This document shows positions 7,478-16,526 of a stretch of DNA of 64,000 nucleotides, piece by piece. Where the stretch lies: positions 1 to 64,000 of the forward strand of contig NZ_JABCQF010000001.1 of assembly GCF_015244705.1 (NCBI RefSeq). Direction: 5' to 3'. Source of the DNA: Gluconobacter potus. GTDB taxonomy: Bacteria > Pseudomonadota > Alphaproteobacteria > Acetobacterales > Acetobacteraceae. The translations under genes and the position numbers were made by a program. The notes beneath the pieces were generated by a model, which was not told the origin of the DNA, ran no database searches, and worked only from the letters and a program-made list of their open reading frames with translations. The first letter of the stretch is position 1; each line of letters opens with the position of its first letter.

Positions 7478-8848
7478 TCAGGCGCGGCGTCCGTCGGTCC
7501 GTTCAAGGTCCCGGAACTGCCGCTCCAGACTGAAATCGGGCGATGTGACGAACTGCTCCATCAGGCCGAGCCGGCGCTCCATCCGGACCAGCCGGTCCTG
7601 AAGCCGTGCCAGCGGATGACCTGGCGGGACGGAGCGGGAGAAATCCTCGGCCGGTTCCGGCGGCTGGCGACGGAAACCCGTCACGGCATCCCGCACCGCG
7701 GCCGTGGCGCTGGCAGCCGGAGTGTCCCGCCATGCGGCCCGGTGCCGGGACCAGCTTCGCACGCCTTCGGCATATCCTGCCGCAGCTTTGTTCAGCGTGC
7801 TCCTGAACGGCAGGACGCCCGTCCGGCGATAGCGCCGGAAGAGACGCACGGCCCAGACGATCAGGGCAATTTTCAGCAGAAGGCCGATCAGGCCGTGGCC
7901 ACCGGAATGAGGGCTTCTGGCATGGACAGGGGGTTCTGAATCCTCATCCGAATTTCCGAGCTGGACATGGAAGCTGCCGAGGACTTTCCGCGCCGTATCA
8001 GACAGGATCGCGGACGGATCGGGTGTGGTTGAGGTCGTGATCCGCGCGCCCGAGCTTTCGGTAACGGAGATCGTGCCGGAGCCGAGCGGGCGCTTCTTCA
8101 GCATCTCGCTCACCCTCTGAAGCGTGATGTCGCCGCTGCCCAGGAGCGTCACATCCGCATCCCGTGTGCGCGTGTTCAGCACGATATCGGCCGAGCCATA
8201 ATCCCGGACCGTCAGGACGTCCGTATCGCCCTGGCCAATCCGGATGTCGCCCGAGGACATGGCTGTCAGGCTCGCCCTGGCGGCGGCGATACTGTCGATA
8301 TGCAGGTCACCGCTGGCAAGGTTCTGCACGGTCAGCCGACCCGTGACATGCCGGACCGAGACCGTTCCCGAACCTTCCATGTTCAGGGTCAGGCCAGCGG
8401 CCTGATCAACCTCCAGATCGCCCCGGCCTGTGACGGCCGTCACCTCACCGTTGACGCCGCTGATGCGATACGTCGTCAGGTTGTTCCGGGGAGACAGGAT
8501 CTCGATACCGGTCTGCGCGGGGACCATGACGACGGCATTGTCCTGGCTTGAGCAGTCCCGTGCGGATGTCGTGAAGGTCAGCCGGTCACCGTGTTTTTTC
8601 AGGCGGCCGCTTCCCGAAACGATATGGGCGTCTTCTCCACCCACGACGGACAGGTGGTCCAGGCATGTTGCGGGAATCACGAGCGTGCCGGAAGCAGCCA
8701 GCGGGACTTCCAATAACGGCGGCATGGGGGGAGCAGGAGGCGCTGGCGGCATGACCACCGGCTCTGCGCAGGCTGAACCGGGAAGGGCCGCGATGCCGCA
8801 TCCCAGAAGTGCGATCAGGGCAAGACGCACAGGCAGAAGCTGGCGCAT
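7478..8848 (-). CDS. Exported toast-rack-like protein with a PspC-type C-terminal tail
   Basis: The 456-aa protein has a signal peptide (1-28), a Pro-rich linker, a repetitive beta domain of the head-GIN/toast-rack (DUF2807-like) kind at about 50-270 (GSGDI, GRGDL, SSGDIRIG, GSGTISV turns), one transmembrane helix at about 319-337 (GLIGLLLKIALIVWAVRLF), then a cytoplasmic region. The last part, ERRLGLMEQFVTSPDFSL then RQFRDLE (about 424-449), lines up with the end of E. coli PspC (ETRLREMERYVTSDTFTL then RFRQL). The typical PspC N-terminal membrane domain is absent. It is the last gene of the pspAB operon, 3 bp after the previous one. The inference is that it senses the envelope through the beta domain and contacts PspA through the tail. 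Confidence 0.7.
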   Translation of the reverse strand: MRQLLPVRLALIALLGCGIAALPGSACAEPVVMPPAPPAPPMPPLLEVPLAASGTLVIPATCLDHLSVVGGEDAHIVSGSGRLKKHGDRLTFTTSARDCSSQDNAVVMVPAQTGIEILSPRNNLTTYRISGVNGEVTAVTGRGDLEVDQAAGLTLNMEGSGTVSVRHVTGRLTVQNLASGDLHIDSIAAARASLTAMSSGDIRIGQGDTDVLTVRDYGSADIVLNTRTRDADVTLLGSGDITLQRVSEMLKKRPLGSGTISVTESSGARITTSTTPDPSAILSDTARKVLGSFHVQLGNSDEDSEPPVHARSPHSGGHGLIGLLLKIALIVWAVRLFRRYRRTGVLPFRSTLNKAAAGYAEGVRSWSRHRAAWRDTPAASATAAVRDAVTGFRRQPPEPAEDFSRSVPPGHPLARLQDRLVRMERRLGLMEQFVTSPDFSLERQFRDLERTDGRRA

Positions 8849-8851
8849 GTC

Positions 8852-10192
8852 TTATTCTCCCTGTGAGCCGTTTCCGGCAGCCGGGGGCGTGACCGTTGCG
8901 GGGTTTGCCGGTGTTGGAGTGACTGGCGCTGGAGTGACCGGTGTCGGGGTTGCAGGCGCCGGGGTGACGGGAGCCGGCGTGCTTTCCGGCGCGGGCGTGC
9001 CAGTCGGCTTTGTGGGCGTTTTGCTGTCCTGTGGTGCAGGAGCCGCAGGCGACGTCTGAGGCGCGGTTGGCGATGCGGTCTGCGGTGCCGTGACTGGTGT
9101 GGATGCACTGGCGGATGTCGAAGGCGTTGCAGGCGCTGCCGTAGCGGGCGCGTTTGCGGCCGGAGGTGTTGTAACCGGTGCATTGTCCGGCTGCGCGGCT
9201 TTCGCGGAAGGCGTAACGCTGGGGGCCTGTGGTACGGCAGGGCTTTCAGGTACCGACGGCGCCGTCGGTGCGGGAACCGGTGCAGGCGTTGGAGCGACCG
9301 GTGCCGGGACGGCTGCTTCCGTTCCCGTTGCGGGAGCCTGAACCGGGGTGGACGGCAGGGGAGCAGGTGTTGCGGGGACAGGCAGCGCGGCGGGGGGCGG
9401 CGGTGTCGGGCGGTAGATCACGCCGTTCTGCGCGCCGACACGCACGGTGCCTTTGCCCGAGCGCACCATCGGCCCTGAAACTGCTTCGATATTGACCTCG
9501 CCCGTTCCGTTGGCTGCGACGGTCGCGACGGTTGCATGACCTAGGATGGTGGCACTGGCCTGATCGGCCGTCACCAGCGTCAGGGCATCAATACTGCTGC
9601 CCGAAAGCGTCATGGTCGCATTCTGCGTCAACTGCGCGGAAAGGGCCGCGAGCTGGGCGGTGTCAGCAGTCAGGGTCGAGGCTCCCGACGCCACGATCTG
9701 GGCCGCGCGTTCCAGGGACTTGATATGGACGCTGGACGCGCCCTGCATGTTCAGGTCCAGCGACTGCGTGTCCTCGATGTCCATGGTCGTGGAATCGAGG
9801 CTGGCGTCCAGCGAGGCGAGCTTTCCCGTGATGACGAAATGCGTGTCGTGGCTGTCATGAATGGTCAGGCCGGTGCTCGGGGAAATGCTGATCGTCAGCT
9901 TTCCGTTCGGAGCGCAGGCTTTCGTGGCGATGGAAATGCGGCTTTCCGCCTCTTCCTTGCCGGTGTGCATCGCGACCTGGGCCATGCTGCTCGAATCAAG
10001 GGTCGCCCCGTCCTTCATGGCGGGATCGACCACGACCCTGACCTGTCCGGTGCAGGGAACGGACAGATCCAGGTCTTCTCCGGACAGGGTCATCCGTGCG
10101 GCATGGGCCGCAGGCGCCAGCAGGGCCACGCCCGCCAGCAGGGCCAGAAGCGCCGGGCGGGGGCCGGAAAAGAAGACGGGGCGGCGTGTCAT
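8852..10192 (-). CDS. Exported toast-rack-like protein with long Pro/Ala/Thr-rich tail
   Basis: The 446-aa protein has an N-terminal signal (MTRRPVFFSGPRPALLALLAG..AHA, about 1-31). A beta-solenoid domain at about 35-258 has the D-x-x-G-ASS-x-x-I and TGEV-IEAVSG turn pattern of the DUF2807/GIN type. From about 262 to the end it is an extremely Pro-, Ala- and Thr-rich extension with degenerate TPAPVTP repeats, which could span the periplasm or cell wall. No transmembrane helix follows, so it is probably periplasmic or outer-membrane-associated. It overlaps pspB by 4 bp. It shares the fold class of its downstream neighbour and so may be a paralogue. Function is inferred only from its place in the Psp operon. 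Confidence 0.65.
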   Translation of the reverse strand: MTRRPVFFSGPRPALLALLAGVALLAPAAHAARMTLSGEDLDLSVPCTGQVRVVVDPAMKDGATLDSSSMAQVAMHTGKEEAESRISIATKACAPNGKLTISISPSTGLTIHDSHDTHFVITGKLASLDASLDSTTMDIEDTQSLDLNMQGASSVHIKSLERAAQIVASGASTLTADTAQLAALSAQLTQNATMTLSGSSIDALTLVTADQASATILGHATVATVAANGTGEVNIEAVSGPMVRSGKGTVRVGAQNGVIYRPTPPPPAALPVPATPAPLPSTPVQAPATGTEAAVPAPVAPTPAPVPAPTAPSVPESPAVPQAPSVTPSAKAAQPDNAPVTTPPAANAPATAAPATPSTSASASTPVTAPQTASPTAPQTSPAAPAPQDSKTPTKPTGTPAPESTPAPVTPAPATPTPVTPAPVTPTPANPATVTPPAAGNGSQGE

Positions 10193-10425
10193 CGTGCGTT
10201 CCTTGCTCTCCAGCCCGGGATATCCTCATCAAGGATGCGTTCGAGCTGGTCGATCCTTTCTTCCAGACGCGTAGCATGGGCTTCGGCCTGTGTCAGTGCG
10301 GCCTGAAGCATGGGATCGGGCTGGCTGGCCGACTTATCTTTTGCGATGGATTTTATCGCGCCAACGACGAGGGCGACCATGGGCAGACCAAAGATAAGCA
10401 GAATGGCGAGTGTGTCGTTATTCAT
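10189..10425 (-). CDS. pspB: Phage shock protein B
   Basis: The 78-aa protein has one N-terminal transmembrane helix (about 5-25) and a cytoplasmic amphipathic part with HATRLEERIDQLERILDEDIP and GWR, matching the PspB pattern RERIQSLESILDAEHPNWR. PspB and PspC normally relieve PspA inhibition of PspF under membrane stress. The gene lies 27 bp downstream of pspA and overlaps the next gene by 4 bp. Family length is about 74-80 aa. Confidence 0.85.
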   Translation of the reverse strand: MNNDTLAILLIFGLPMVALVVGAIKSIAKDKSASQPDPMLQAALTQAEAHATRLEERIDQLERILDEDIPGWRARNAR

Positions 10426-10452
10426 TCCGGAGTTCCAGTGGCGGATGAATGA

Positions 10453-11136
10453 TCAGCCTGCATTTTTCTTTTCAGCAACACGGCGCTTGAGGGCCTCGAA
10501 CTCGTTTTCCACGACAGCATCGGTTTCAAGGGCAGCGAGTTCCTCCTGAAGTGTCGGATGGCCGGTGCGGCGTCCCAGATCATAGGCCTCTGCCTTGCCT
10601 TCAAGCTCATCAAGAGCGCGTTCCACCTGATCGAAGCGGTTCAGTGTGTCGTCGATGCGGGTGTCGTAGAGCTTTTCGCGGGTTTTCAGGCGGCCCTGTG
10701 CGGTCCGAGCGCGGATGGACAGCGCCTTTTCGCGGGATTTGGCATCCGCGAGCTTGGCCTGAAGTTTGGAGATGTCGTCGTTCTGCTGGTCCAGCCCATC
10801 GGAAATCTGGGCGATCTGCTGCTCCAGCGCCTCGCGGGACTGTTCCACGCTATGGCGGGCGGCGAGGGCGGCCTTGGCGAGATCGTCACGGTCGCGCTCA
10901 ATGGCGAGGCTGGCCTTCCGGTGCCACTCGTCTTCCTCATGCATCATGGTACGGACGCGGCGTTCAAGCTGCTTGCGCTCGGCAATCGTGCGGACGGCCT
11001 GACTGCGGACCTCGACCAGTGTGTCTTCCATTTCCTGGATGACCAGGCGGATCATTTTCTGCGGATCTTCGGCGGTGGCGAGAATCGCATTGAGATTGGA
11101 GTTCACGATATCGGCGAGGCGAGAGAAAATACCCAT
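10453..11136 (-). CDS. pspA: Phage shock protein A
   Basis: The 227-aa protein is coiled coil almost throughout and starts with MGIFSRLADIVNSNLNAILATAEDPQKMIR, the amphipathic helix that binds stressed membranes, continuing LVIQEMEDTLVEVRSQAVR as in PspA/IM30. PspA is an ESCRT-III-like membrane-stabilising protein and inhibits PspF. A good ribosome site (GGAAGGAA) precedes the ATG. It is the first gene of the operon and diverges from pspF. Confidence 0.95.
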   Translation of the reverse strand: MGIFSRLADIVNSNLNAILATAEDPQKMIRLVIQEMEDTLVEVRSQAVRTIAERKQLERRVRTMMHEEDEWHRKASLAIERDRDDLAKAALAARHSVEQSREALEQQIAQISDGLDQQNDDISKLQAKLADAKSREKALSIRARTAQGRLKTREKLYDTRIDDTLNRFDQVERALDELEGKAEAYDLGRRTGHPTLQEELAALETDAVVENEFEALKRRVAEKKNAG

Positions 11137-11166
11137 GATGCTTTCCTTCCTGTTGGAGAGACTTAG

Positions 11167-11182
11167 GACAGAATGCCTGCCC
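11167..11182 (-). promoter_or_regulatory. Possible sigma-54 promoter for pspA
   Basis: Read on the minus strand, GGGCAGGCATTCTGTC resembles the -24/-12 consensus TGGCACG-N4-TTGCW. The -24 GG is present, but the -12 GC is GT. It ends about 30 bp before the pspA start, a suitable distance. Because PspF has the sigma-54 contact motif GAFTGA, a -24/-12 promoter is expected in this interval; this is the best candidate, but the match is imperfect. Confidence 0.35.
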
Positions 11183-11235
11183 TTGTCAGCGATGCTGTTT
11201 TGAGGGTGTTATGAACTGAAGACCGGAACAGGGGC

Positions 11236-12303
11236 GTGAGAGACCAGAAAATGGCGAGAAGCACCGATATGGACGAGGTGCCGACCCCGATCGGGCGGGC
11301 TCCGGCATTTCTGGGAATGCTGGATCAGGTTTCCCGCCTTGCGCCGCTGCGCCGTCCGGTTCTCGTGATCGGCGAGCGCGGGACGGGCAAGGAACTGGTG
11401 GCCGCTCGTCTGGCCCTGCTGTCGGATCGCTGGGACCGTCCGCTGGTGAAGCTCAACTGCGCTGCGCTGCCCGAGGCGCTCCTGGACAGCGAACTGTTCG
11501 GCCATGAGGCGGGTGCGTTCACGGGCGCGCAGAAGCGTCGCCTGTCCCGTTTCGAGCGGGCGGATGGCGGCACGATGTTTCTCGATGAGATCGGAACCGC
11601 GTCCCAGGCTGTGCAGGAAAAGCTGCTGCGGGTGATCGAATATGGCAGTTTCGAGCGCGTGGGCGGCAGCGAGACCATTCGCGTGGATGTGCGGCTGATC
11701 GGGGCCACCAATGCCGATCTGCCGGCCATGGCGCGGGAGGGGTGCTTCCGGGCGGATCTGCTGGACCGGCTGGCCTTCGATGTCGTGAACATTCCGCCGC
11801 TGCGCGCCCGTCCCGAGGATATTCCCTTGCTGGCCGGGCATTTCGCGACCCGCATGAGCGCGGAGCTGGGGCGGAAGGTTTTTGCGGGCTTTACGGACCG
11901 GGCGCTGGAGCGCCTGCAGGCTTACGACTGGCCCGGCAATGTGCGCGAATTGCGCAACGTGGTCGAGCGCAGTGTCTATCGGATGGACCGTCCGGAAAAG
12001 GCCTTGGACGAGATCGTGCTGGACCCGTTCGTGACGCCGGACTGGCAGGATATGGGCGTGCCGGTTGCTGGTCCTGCGGTGAGTGTGGACACAGGCGAGG
12101 CGCTGACATTTCCGCGGGATTTCGGAGCGGATGTCCGGGCGCATGAACGCAGCCTTCTGGAAGCTGCCCTGCGTGAGGCGCAGTTCAGCCAGCGGCGTGC
12201 GGCCGAGCTGCTCGGCCTGACCTACTACCAGTTCCGCCATCATCTGCGGCTGCATGGTCTGGCGGACAAGGAGGCCCGCAAGGCGCTGGGTGCAAAAGGG
12301 TGA
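11236..12303 (+). CDS. pspF: Sigma-54-dependent activator PspF
   Basis: The 355-aa protein begins directly with the AAA+ domain (Walker A GERGTGKE near 46-53, sigma-54 contact loop GAFTGA near 93-98, Walker B TMFLDE near 113-118, arginine-finger region VRELRNVVERS). It ends in a Fis-type helix-turn-helix (RRAAELLGLTYYQFRHHL). The absence of a receiver or sensor domain is typical of PspF, which is held off by PspA. It is divergent from pspA with 99 bp between. The start is uncertain: GTG 11236, ATG 11251 and ATG 11269 are all in frame. Confidence 0.92.
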   Translation: MRDQKMARSTDMDEVPTPIGRAPAFLGMLDQVSRLAPLRRPVLVIGERGTGKELVAARLALLSDRWDRPLVKLNCAALPEALLDSELFGHEAGAFTGAQKRRLSRFERADGGTMFLDEIGTASQAVQEKLLRVIEYGSFERVGGSETIRVDVRLIGATNADLPAMAREGCFRADLLDRLAFDVVNIPPLRARPEDIPLLAGHFATRMSAELGRKVFAGFTDRALERLQAYDWPGNVRELRNVVERSVYRMDRPEKALDEIVLDPFVTPDWQDMGVPVAGPAVSVDTGEALTFPRDFGADVRAHERSLLEAALREAQFSQRRAAELLGLTYYQFRHHLRLHGLADKEARKALGAKG

Positions 12304-13060
12304 GAGCATGTCCATGAAATCCCATGATGCATGAACCGTGCCAGATGTCGTTCAGAGGGATTTTCATGCTGTCGAAGAGGCTTTTTTCAGCTCCAATAAT
12401 GGTGCATATGGCCATTATATGGGTTGCGGTGCCATTTCTTCCGGAGTGCCAGGGCATGTCGGCATTGACAGGTCTTTAACCGGCTTTCCATAGCTTTCCG
12501 GGCGGATGTGCCCGTGATTGTCAGATTCGCCATATTATGTGGATGTGCATTGCTGGATGCTTACGCTGCGGCATCTTGCGGACTGATGATCCTGCGGGTG
12601 CGGAATGGTGTTCTGGATCTGGCCTGAGTGGGGTTTGAGGATACGCTGCCGGGGTTTGAAGTCAGGGTCTTTTTCCGGGTCGAGCCGGATGTTCGCCTGC
12701 GTGTGGAAAGCTGGGAGCGCATGTGGAGTGGCCCGGCAGGGGGAAGCAAAGCGGGCAGAAGAGCCTTGTGTCCCACAAGACGAATCCCTGCCCGGACAGC
12801 CCGAGCTGGCGGAAGCGTCTGCGGGGTCTGCTGGGAATGGTGCGGCTCCGGCGGTCCGTGGCCTGGCGATATATTGTGCCAATGATACTGTATCTGTGTG
12901 GCGGAGATTGTGCTGAAAAGACGTGCGTTCAACGTGATATAACAACGAAATAGAAAAGTTATATCAAATAAAATAGTTTATTTTTGCGGATGATGCGCCT
13001 ATGTCTCGGGGCGTGCCGCTCAGGTGGCATGACTGATCTGGACACAGGTAGGTGCAGCGC
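12304..13060. other. Long gene-free stretch between pspF and cysH
   Basis: No frame in these 757 bases has convincing coding character; the open frames are short, Arg/Pro/Ser-rich and overlap one another on both strands. The right end (12930-12990) is A+T-rich and holds the inverted repeat listed next, so it probably contains the cysH promoter. The central part (12600-12900) has coding-like composition and could be a decayed gene, but I could not recognise one. Confidence 0.4.
12935..12966 (+). promoter_or_regulatory. Inverted repeat upstream of the cys operon, candidate operator
   Basis: TGATATAAC and GTTATATCA form a perfect 9-bp inverted repeat with a 14-bp spacer, in a short A+T-rich island about 95 bp before cysH. 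TAAAAT nearby could serve as a -10 element. CysB-type LysR regulators bind A+T-rich ATAA/TTAT dyads upstream of cys genes, so a sulfur regulator is a reasonable guess, but no regulator gene is adjacent. Confidence 0.4.
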
Positions 13061-13741
13061 ATGCCTCTCTCACGGACGGAATTGGATCATCTCCGCCAGA
13101 TCCCCGAGGACCGGGTGCTGGGGGAGACTCTGGATCTGCTGCGGGGACGCGTGGCCGTGATTTCGTCTTTCGGGGCGGAGTCGGCTGTTCTGCTGGATCT
13201 TGTGGCGCAGGCTGACCCTTCGGTTCCGGTGTTTTTCCTGGATACGAAGCGGCATTTCCCGGAAACGCTGGAATACCGTGACAGACTGTCCCGCAGGCTG
13301 GGGCTTTCGGATGTCCGGACCCTGTCTCCTACGCCGAAAGCGCTGCATGACCGTGATCCACAGGATCAGCTCGCGGATTTCGATCCGGATGCGTGCTGTG
13401 CGCTGCGCAAGGTCGAGCCGCTGGATCTGGTGCTCCCGGATTTCGATGTCTGGATTACAGGGCGCAAGCGCAGTCAGTCCGCGACGCGGGCGGCGCTGCC
13501 GCTGGTTGATCCGCAGCCCGATGGCAGCGTGAAGCTCAACCCGCTGGCGGGCTGGGGCCCGGAGAAAATCGAGGCGCAGATGCAGCGCCGGGACCTGCCA
13601 CGGCATCCTCTGGTTGCAAAAGGTTACACCTCGATCGGTTGTGCTCCATGCACAAGGGCGGTCAAGGATGGTGAAGATGGACGGGCGGGCCGCTGGGCCG
13701 GTCTGGCCAAGACGGAATGCGGCATTCACAGGCCGGCATGA
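13061..13741 (+). CDS. cysH: Assimilatory APS/PAPS reductase with 4Fe-4S motif
   Basis: The enzyme reduces adenylyl sulfate (or PAPS) to sulfite with thioredoxin. From ATG 13061 (AGGTAGG about 9 bp upstream; an in-frame GTG lies at 13052) it has 226 aa. The nucleotide-binding part is SSFGAESAVLLDL. It has Cys-Cys at 112-113 (DACCALRKVEPL), Cys-x-x-Cys at 194/197 (GCAPCTRAV) and the catalytic Cys at 220 (ECGIH). The CC plus CxxC set ligates a [4Fe-4S] cluster and marks the APS-reductase type. First gene of cysH-cysD-cysNC. Confidence 0.92.
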   Translation: MPLSRTELDHLRQIPEDRVLGETLDLLRGRVAVISSFGAESAVLLDLVAQADPSVPVFFLDTKRHFPETLEYRDRLSRRLGLSDVRTLSPTPKALHDRDPQDQLADFDPDACCALRKVEPLDLVLPDFDVWITGRKRSQSATRAALPLVDPQPDGSVKLNPLAGWGPEKIEAQMQRRDLPRHPLVAKGYTSIGCAPCTRAVKDGEDGRAGRWAGLAKTECGIHRPA

Positions 13742-13755
13742 CTACGGAGCGGATA

Positions 13756-14613
13756 ATGACGCAAACACGGATCCTGTCCCGGGATCAGTCCACCACCGGT
13801 TTGGCACAGCCGCGTATCATGGATGATCTGGACCAGCTCGAGGCCCAGAGCATTTTCATCCTGCGCGAAGCCTATCGCAAGCTGAAGCCCCTGTCCCTGC
13901 TGTGGTCACTGGGCAAGGACAGCAACGTGATGGTCTGGCTGGCGCGCAAGGCGTTCATGGGGCATGTCCCGTTCCCGGTCATGCATGTCGATACCGAGAA
14001 GAAATTCCCGGAAATGTATGCCTTCCGCGACGAATACACGAAGAAGTGGAACCTGGACCTGCTGCTGGGCTACTGCCCGCCGGTTGAGGAAATCGACCCG
14101 TCCCTGCCGCCGGCTGCCCGCTCCGCTGCGCGCAAGACGGCTGGCCTGGCCGCGATGATCGACAAGCACAAGTTCCGGGGCGTCATTGCTGGCATCCGTC
14201 GTGACGAGCAGGCGACCCGTGCGAAAGAGCGCGTGTTCAGCCCGCGTGGTGCGGGGCATCGCTGGGACGTGCGCAACCAGCCGCCCGAGTTCTGGGACCA
14301 GTATGCCACGCCGTATGAAGATGGCATGCATATCCGCGTCCATCCGCTGCTGGCGTGGCGGGAGATCGACATCTGGCGCTATATCGAGCGCGAGGGCATT
14401 CCGCTGGTGGACCTGTATTTCGCCAAAGACGGCAAGCGTTACCGCTCGCTGGGCGATCAGGACATCACCAATCCGATCGAGAGCAATGCCTCCACCGTGG
14501 CGGAAGTAATTGCCGAACTGGAAACCAGCCGGACATCCGAGCGCGCCGGCCGTGCGATGGATCATGAGTCCGAGGACGTGTTCGAGCGTCTGCGTGTAGC
14601 GGGATATCTGTGA
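13756..14613 (+). CDS. cysD: Sulfate adenylyltransferase subunit 2
   Basis: CysD is the nucleotide alpha-hydrolase half of ATP sulfurylase, making APS from sulfate and ATP with CysN. The 285-aa protein shows the PP-loop [32 protein letters not shown], and the C-terminal end [14 protein letters not shown]. The ATG at 13756 is preceded by GGAG. An alternative in-frame ATG at 13738 overlaps the cysH stop (ATGA) and would add six residues, so coupling to cysH is likely in either case. Confidence 0.95.
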   Translation: MTQTRILSRDQSTTGLAQPRIMDDLDQLEAQSIFILREAYRKLKPLSLLWSLGKDSNVMVWLARKAFMGHVPFPVMHVDTEKKFPEMYAFRDEYTKKWNLDLLLGYCPPVEEIDPSLPPAARSAARKTAGLAAMIDKHKFRGVIAGIRRDEQATRAKERVFSPRGAGHRWDVRNQPPEFWDQYATPYEDGMHIRVHPLLAWREIDIWRYIEREGIPLVDLYFAKDGKRYRSLGDQDITNPIESNASTVAEVIAELETSRTSERAGRAMDHESEDVFERLRVAGYL

Positions 14614-16496
14614 AAATGGGTGACAACATCGTGACCGAGAGCTTTTCGGAAACCCACCGCGCCGCAGCGACGCCCATCGTCATTGTCGGGCATGTCGATC
14701 ATGGCAAGTCCACGCTGATCGGACGCCTTCTGTACGACACTGACAGCCTGCAGGACGGCAAGCTGGCGCAGATCGTCGAGAGCAGCCGTAAGCGTGGGCT
14801 GGCGGTAGAGTGGAGCTTCCTGCTCGACTCTCTTCAGATCGAGCGTGATCAGGGTGTGACCGTCGATTCCACGCGCATTCCGTTCCGTCTGGGATCGCGT
14901 GAGTTCGTGATCGTCGATGCGCCGGGTCATCGCCAGTTCCTGCGCAACATGATTACGGGTGCGGCCGACGCGGAAGCTGCCGTGCTGGTCGTGGATGCCA
15001 AGGAGGGCGCGCAGGAGCAGACGCGGCGTCATGCCATGCTGCTGCGTCTGATCGGCATCCGCCATGTGATCGTGCTGCTCAACAAATCCGACATTCTGGG
15101 CTTTGACGAGGCGCAGATCGTCAAGGTCGAGTCCGATGTGCGCCAGCTTCTGGGCCGTCTGGAAATCGAGGTCGAGGCCGTTGTTCCGGCCTCTGCCCGT
15201 GATGGCGACAACATCGCCAGCCGCTCCGAGCGTTCGCTCTGGTACAAGGGCCCGACGCTGGTCGAGGCGCTCGCCAATGTCCCGCCGCCGGCTTCGCGTG
15301 CGGCGCTGCCGTTCCGGATGCCGGTGCAGGACGTCTATCGCTTTGACGGTATCCGCTACGTCGCGGGCCGGATCGAGCGTGGCACGGTTCGTGCGGGTGA
15401 TCGTCTGAGCATCGGGGCGCAGGGACAGGTTGCGACCGTAGCGGAAGTCTGCCGCTGGCATGCGCCGGAACTGCCGGTCGCGGGTGCAGGTGAGTCCATT
15501 GCCCTGCGTCTGGAGCCGGATCTGGTGCCGGATCGTGGTGATCTGCTGTTTCCGGCCGATGACAAGGCTGCGGCCCCGGAGCGTTCGGCCCGGATCCGCA
15601 CGCGTCTGTTCTGGCTGCGTGGCGAGCCTCTGCGTGTGGGCGAGAGCTTTACGCTGCGTCTGGCCACGGCCGAGCATGATGTGACGGTGGCCTCCATCGA
15701 CGCTGTGGTAGATCTGGAAGATCTGACCCTGCGTGAAGGCGACAGCGTCCCGCCCGACGGGTTTGCGGAAATCACGCTGGCAGCGTCCCATGCCGTGCTG
15801 TTCGATCCGTTCTCGCCGGGATTTGGCGACGGGCGAGGCGTTCTGGTGGATCGTTACCAGCGCATTGTTGGTGGTGCGCCGCTGATCGGTCCGGCTGAAC
15901 TGGCGGACGGTGAACATGCTATCCATCCGACGGCCAGCCGCGTTTCCGCCGCCCGTCAGGTACAGGCACGCGGTCACAAGAGTGGCGTGTTCTGGCTGAC
16001 GGGTCTGCCGGGTTCGGGCAAGAGCACGGTCGCGCGTGCGGCTGAACTGGCGCTGTCCGAGCAGGGGATCAATGCCACCGTGCTGGATGGAGACACCCTG
16101 CGCGCCGGGCTGTGCAGCGATCTTGGCTTCTCGCCGGAAGATCGTCACGAGAACATCCGCCGTGCGGCGCATGTTGCGAAGATCCTGGCCGAGAGTGGGC
16201 AGGTCGTGATTGTGGCGCTGGTCTCCCCGCTTCAGGCGGATCGGGCACAGGCGCGGCAGATCGTGGGCGAGAACTTCCATGAAGTCTTTGTCGATACGCC
16301 GCTGGAAACTTGTGAAAAGCGGGATCCGAAGGGGCTGTACGCCGCGGCGCGTGCTGGAAAGATCCCGGAATTTACCGGCATTTCCGCGCCTTACGAAGCG
16401 CCGGTTTCCCCGGAACTGCGTCTGCCTGCAGACCGGCCGGAACAGGAGGCCATCAACACCCTGACGGCGTTTATCCTGCGGATTGTTCAGCCGTAA
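14610..16496 (+). CDS. cysNC: Bifunctional sulfate adenylyltransferase subunit 1 / APS kinase
   Basis: The 628-aa fusion carries a translation-factor-like GTPase (G1 GHVDHGKST at 27-35, G3 DAPGH, G4 NKSD, beta-barrel domains to about 440) that stimulates CysD. From about residue 455 it has an APS kinase domain (GLPGSGKST, then DGDTLRAGL and a short lid region). The start overlaps the cysD stop by 4 bp. CysNC fusions are common in alphaproteobacteria. Its presence beside an FeS-type CysH means both APS and PAPS can be made. Confidence 0.95.
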   Translation: MKMGDNIVTESFSETHRAAATPIVIVGHVDHGKSTLIGRLLYDTDSLQDGKLAQIVESSRKRGLAVEWSFLLDSLQIERDQGVTVDSTRIPFRLGSREFVIVDAPGHRQFLRNMITGAADAEAAVLVVDAKEGAQEQTRRHAMLLRLIGIRHVIVLLNKSDILGFDEAQIVKVESDVRQLLGRLEIEVEAVVPASARDGDNIASRSERSLWYKGPTLVEALANVPPPASRAALPFRMPVQDVYRFDGIRYVAGRIERGTVRAGDRLSIGAQGQVATVAEVCRWHAPELPVAGAGESIALRLEPDLVPDRGDLLFPADDKAAAPERSARIRTRLFWLRGEPLRVGESFTLRLATAEHDVTVASIDAVVDLEDLTLREGDSVPPDGFAEITLAASHAVLFDPFSPGFGDGRGVLVDRYQRIVGGAPLIGPAELADGEHAIHPTASRVSAARQVQARGHKSGVFWLTGLPGSGKSTVARAAELALSEQGINATVLDGDTLRAGLCSDLGFSPEDRHENIRRAAHVAKILAESGQVVIVALVSPLQADRAQARQIVGENFHEVFVDTPLETCEKRDPKGLYAAARAGKIPEFTGISAPYEAPVSPELRLPADRPEQEAINTLTAFILRIVQP

Positions 16497-16526
16497 GACG
16501 GGATTTCCCGGCGGCAATGACGTCAG

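Noticed and set aside
8852-9420. Possible repeat array or CRISPR in the low-complexity DNA
   Set aside because: The repetition follows codons for a Pro/Ala/Thr-rich protein tail; there are no conserved repeats with unique spacers.
12561-12945. Overlapping open frames of 123-136 codons on the minus strand in the pspF-cysH gap
   Set aside because: Mutually overlapping in different frames, rich in Pro, Arg, Ser and Thr, without ribosome sites or recognisable motifs.
14562-16517. 651-codon minus-strand open frame opposite cysNC
   Set aside because: Fully antisense to an unmistakable CysNC; composition is Arg/Gln/His-rich and lacks any domain.
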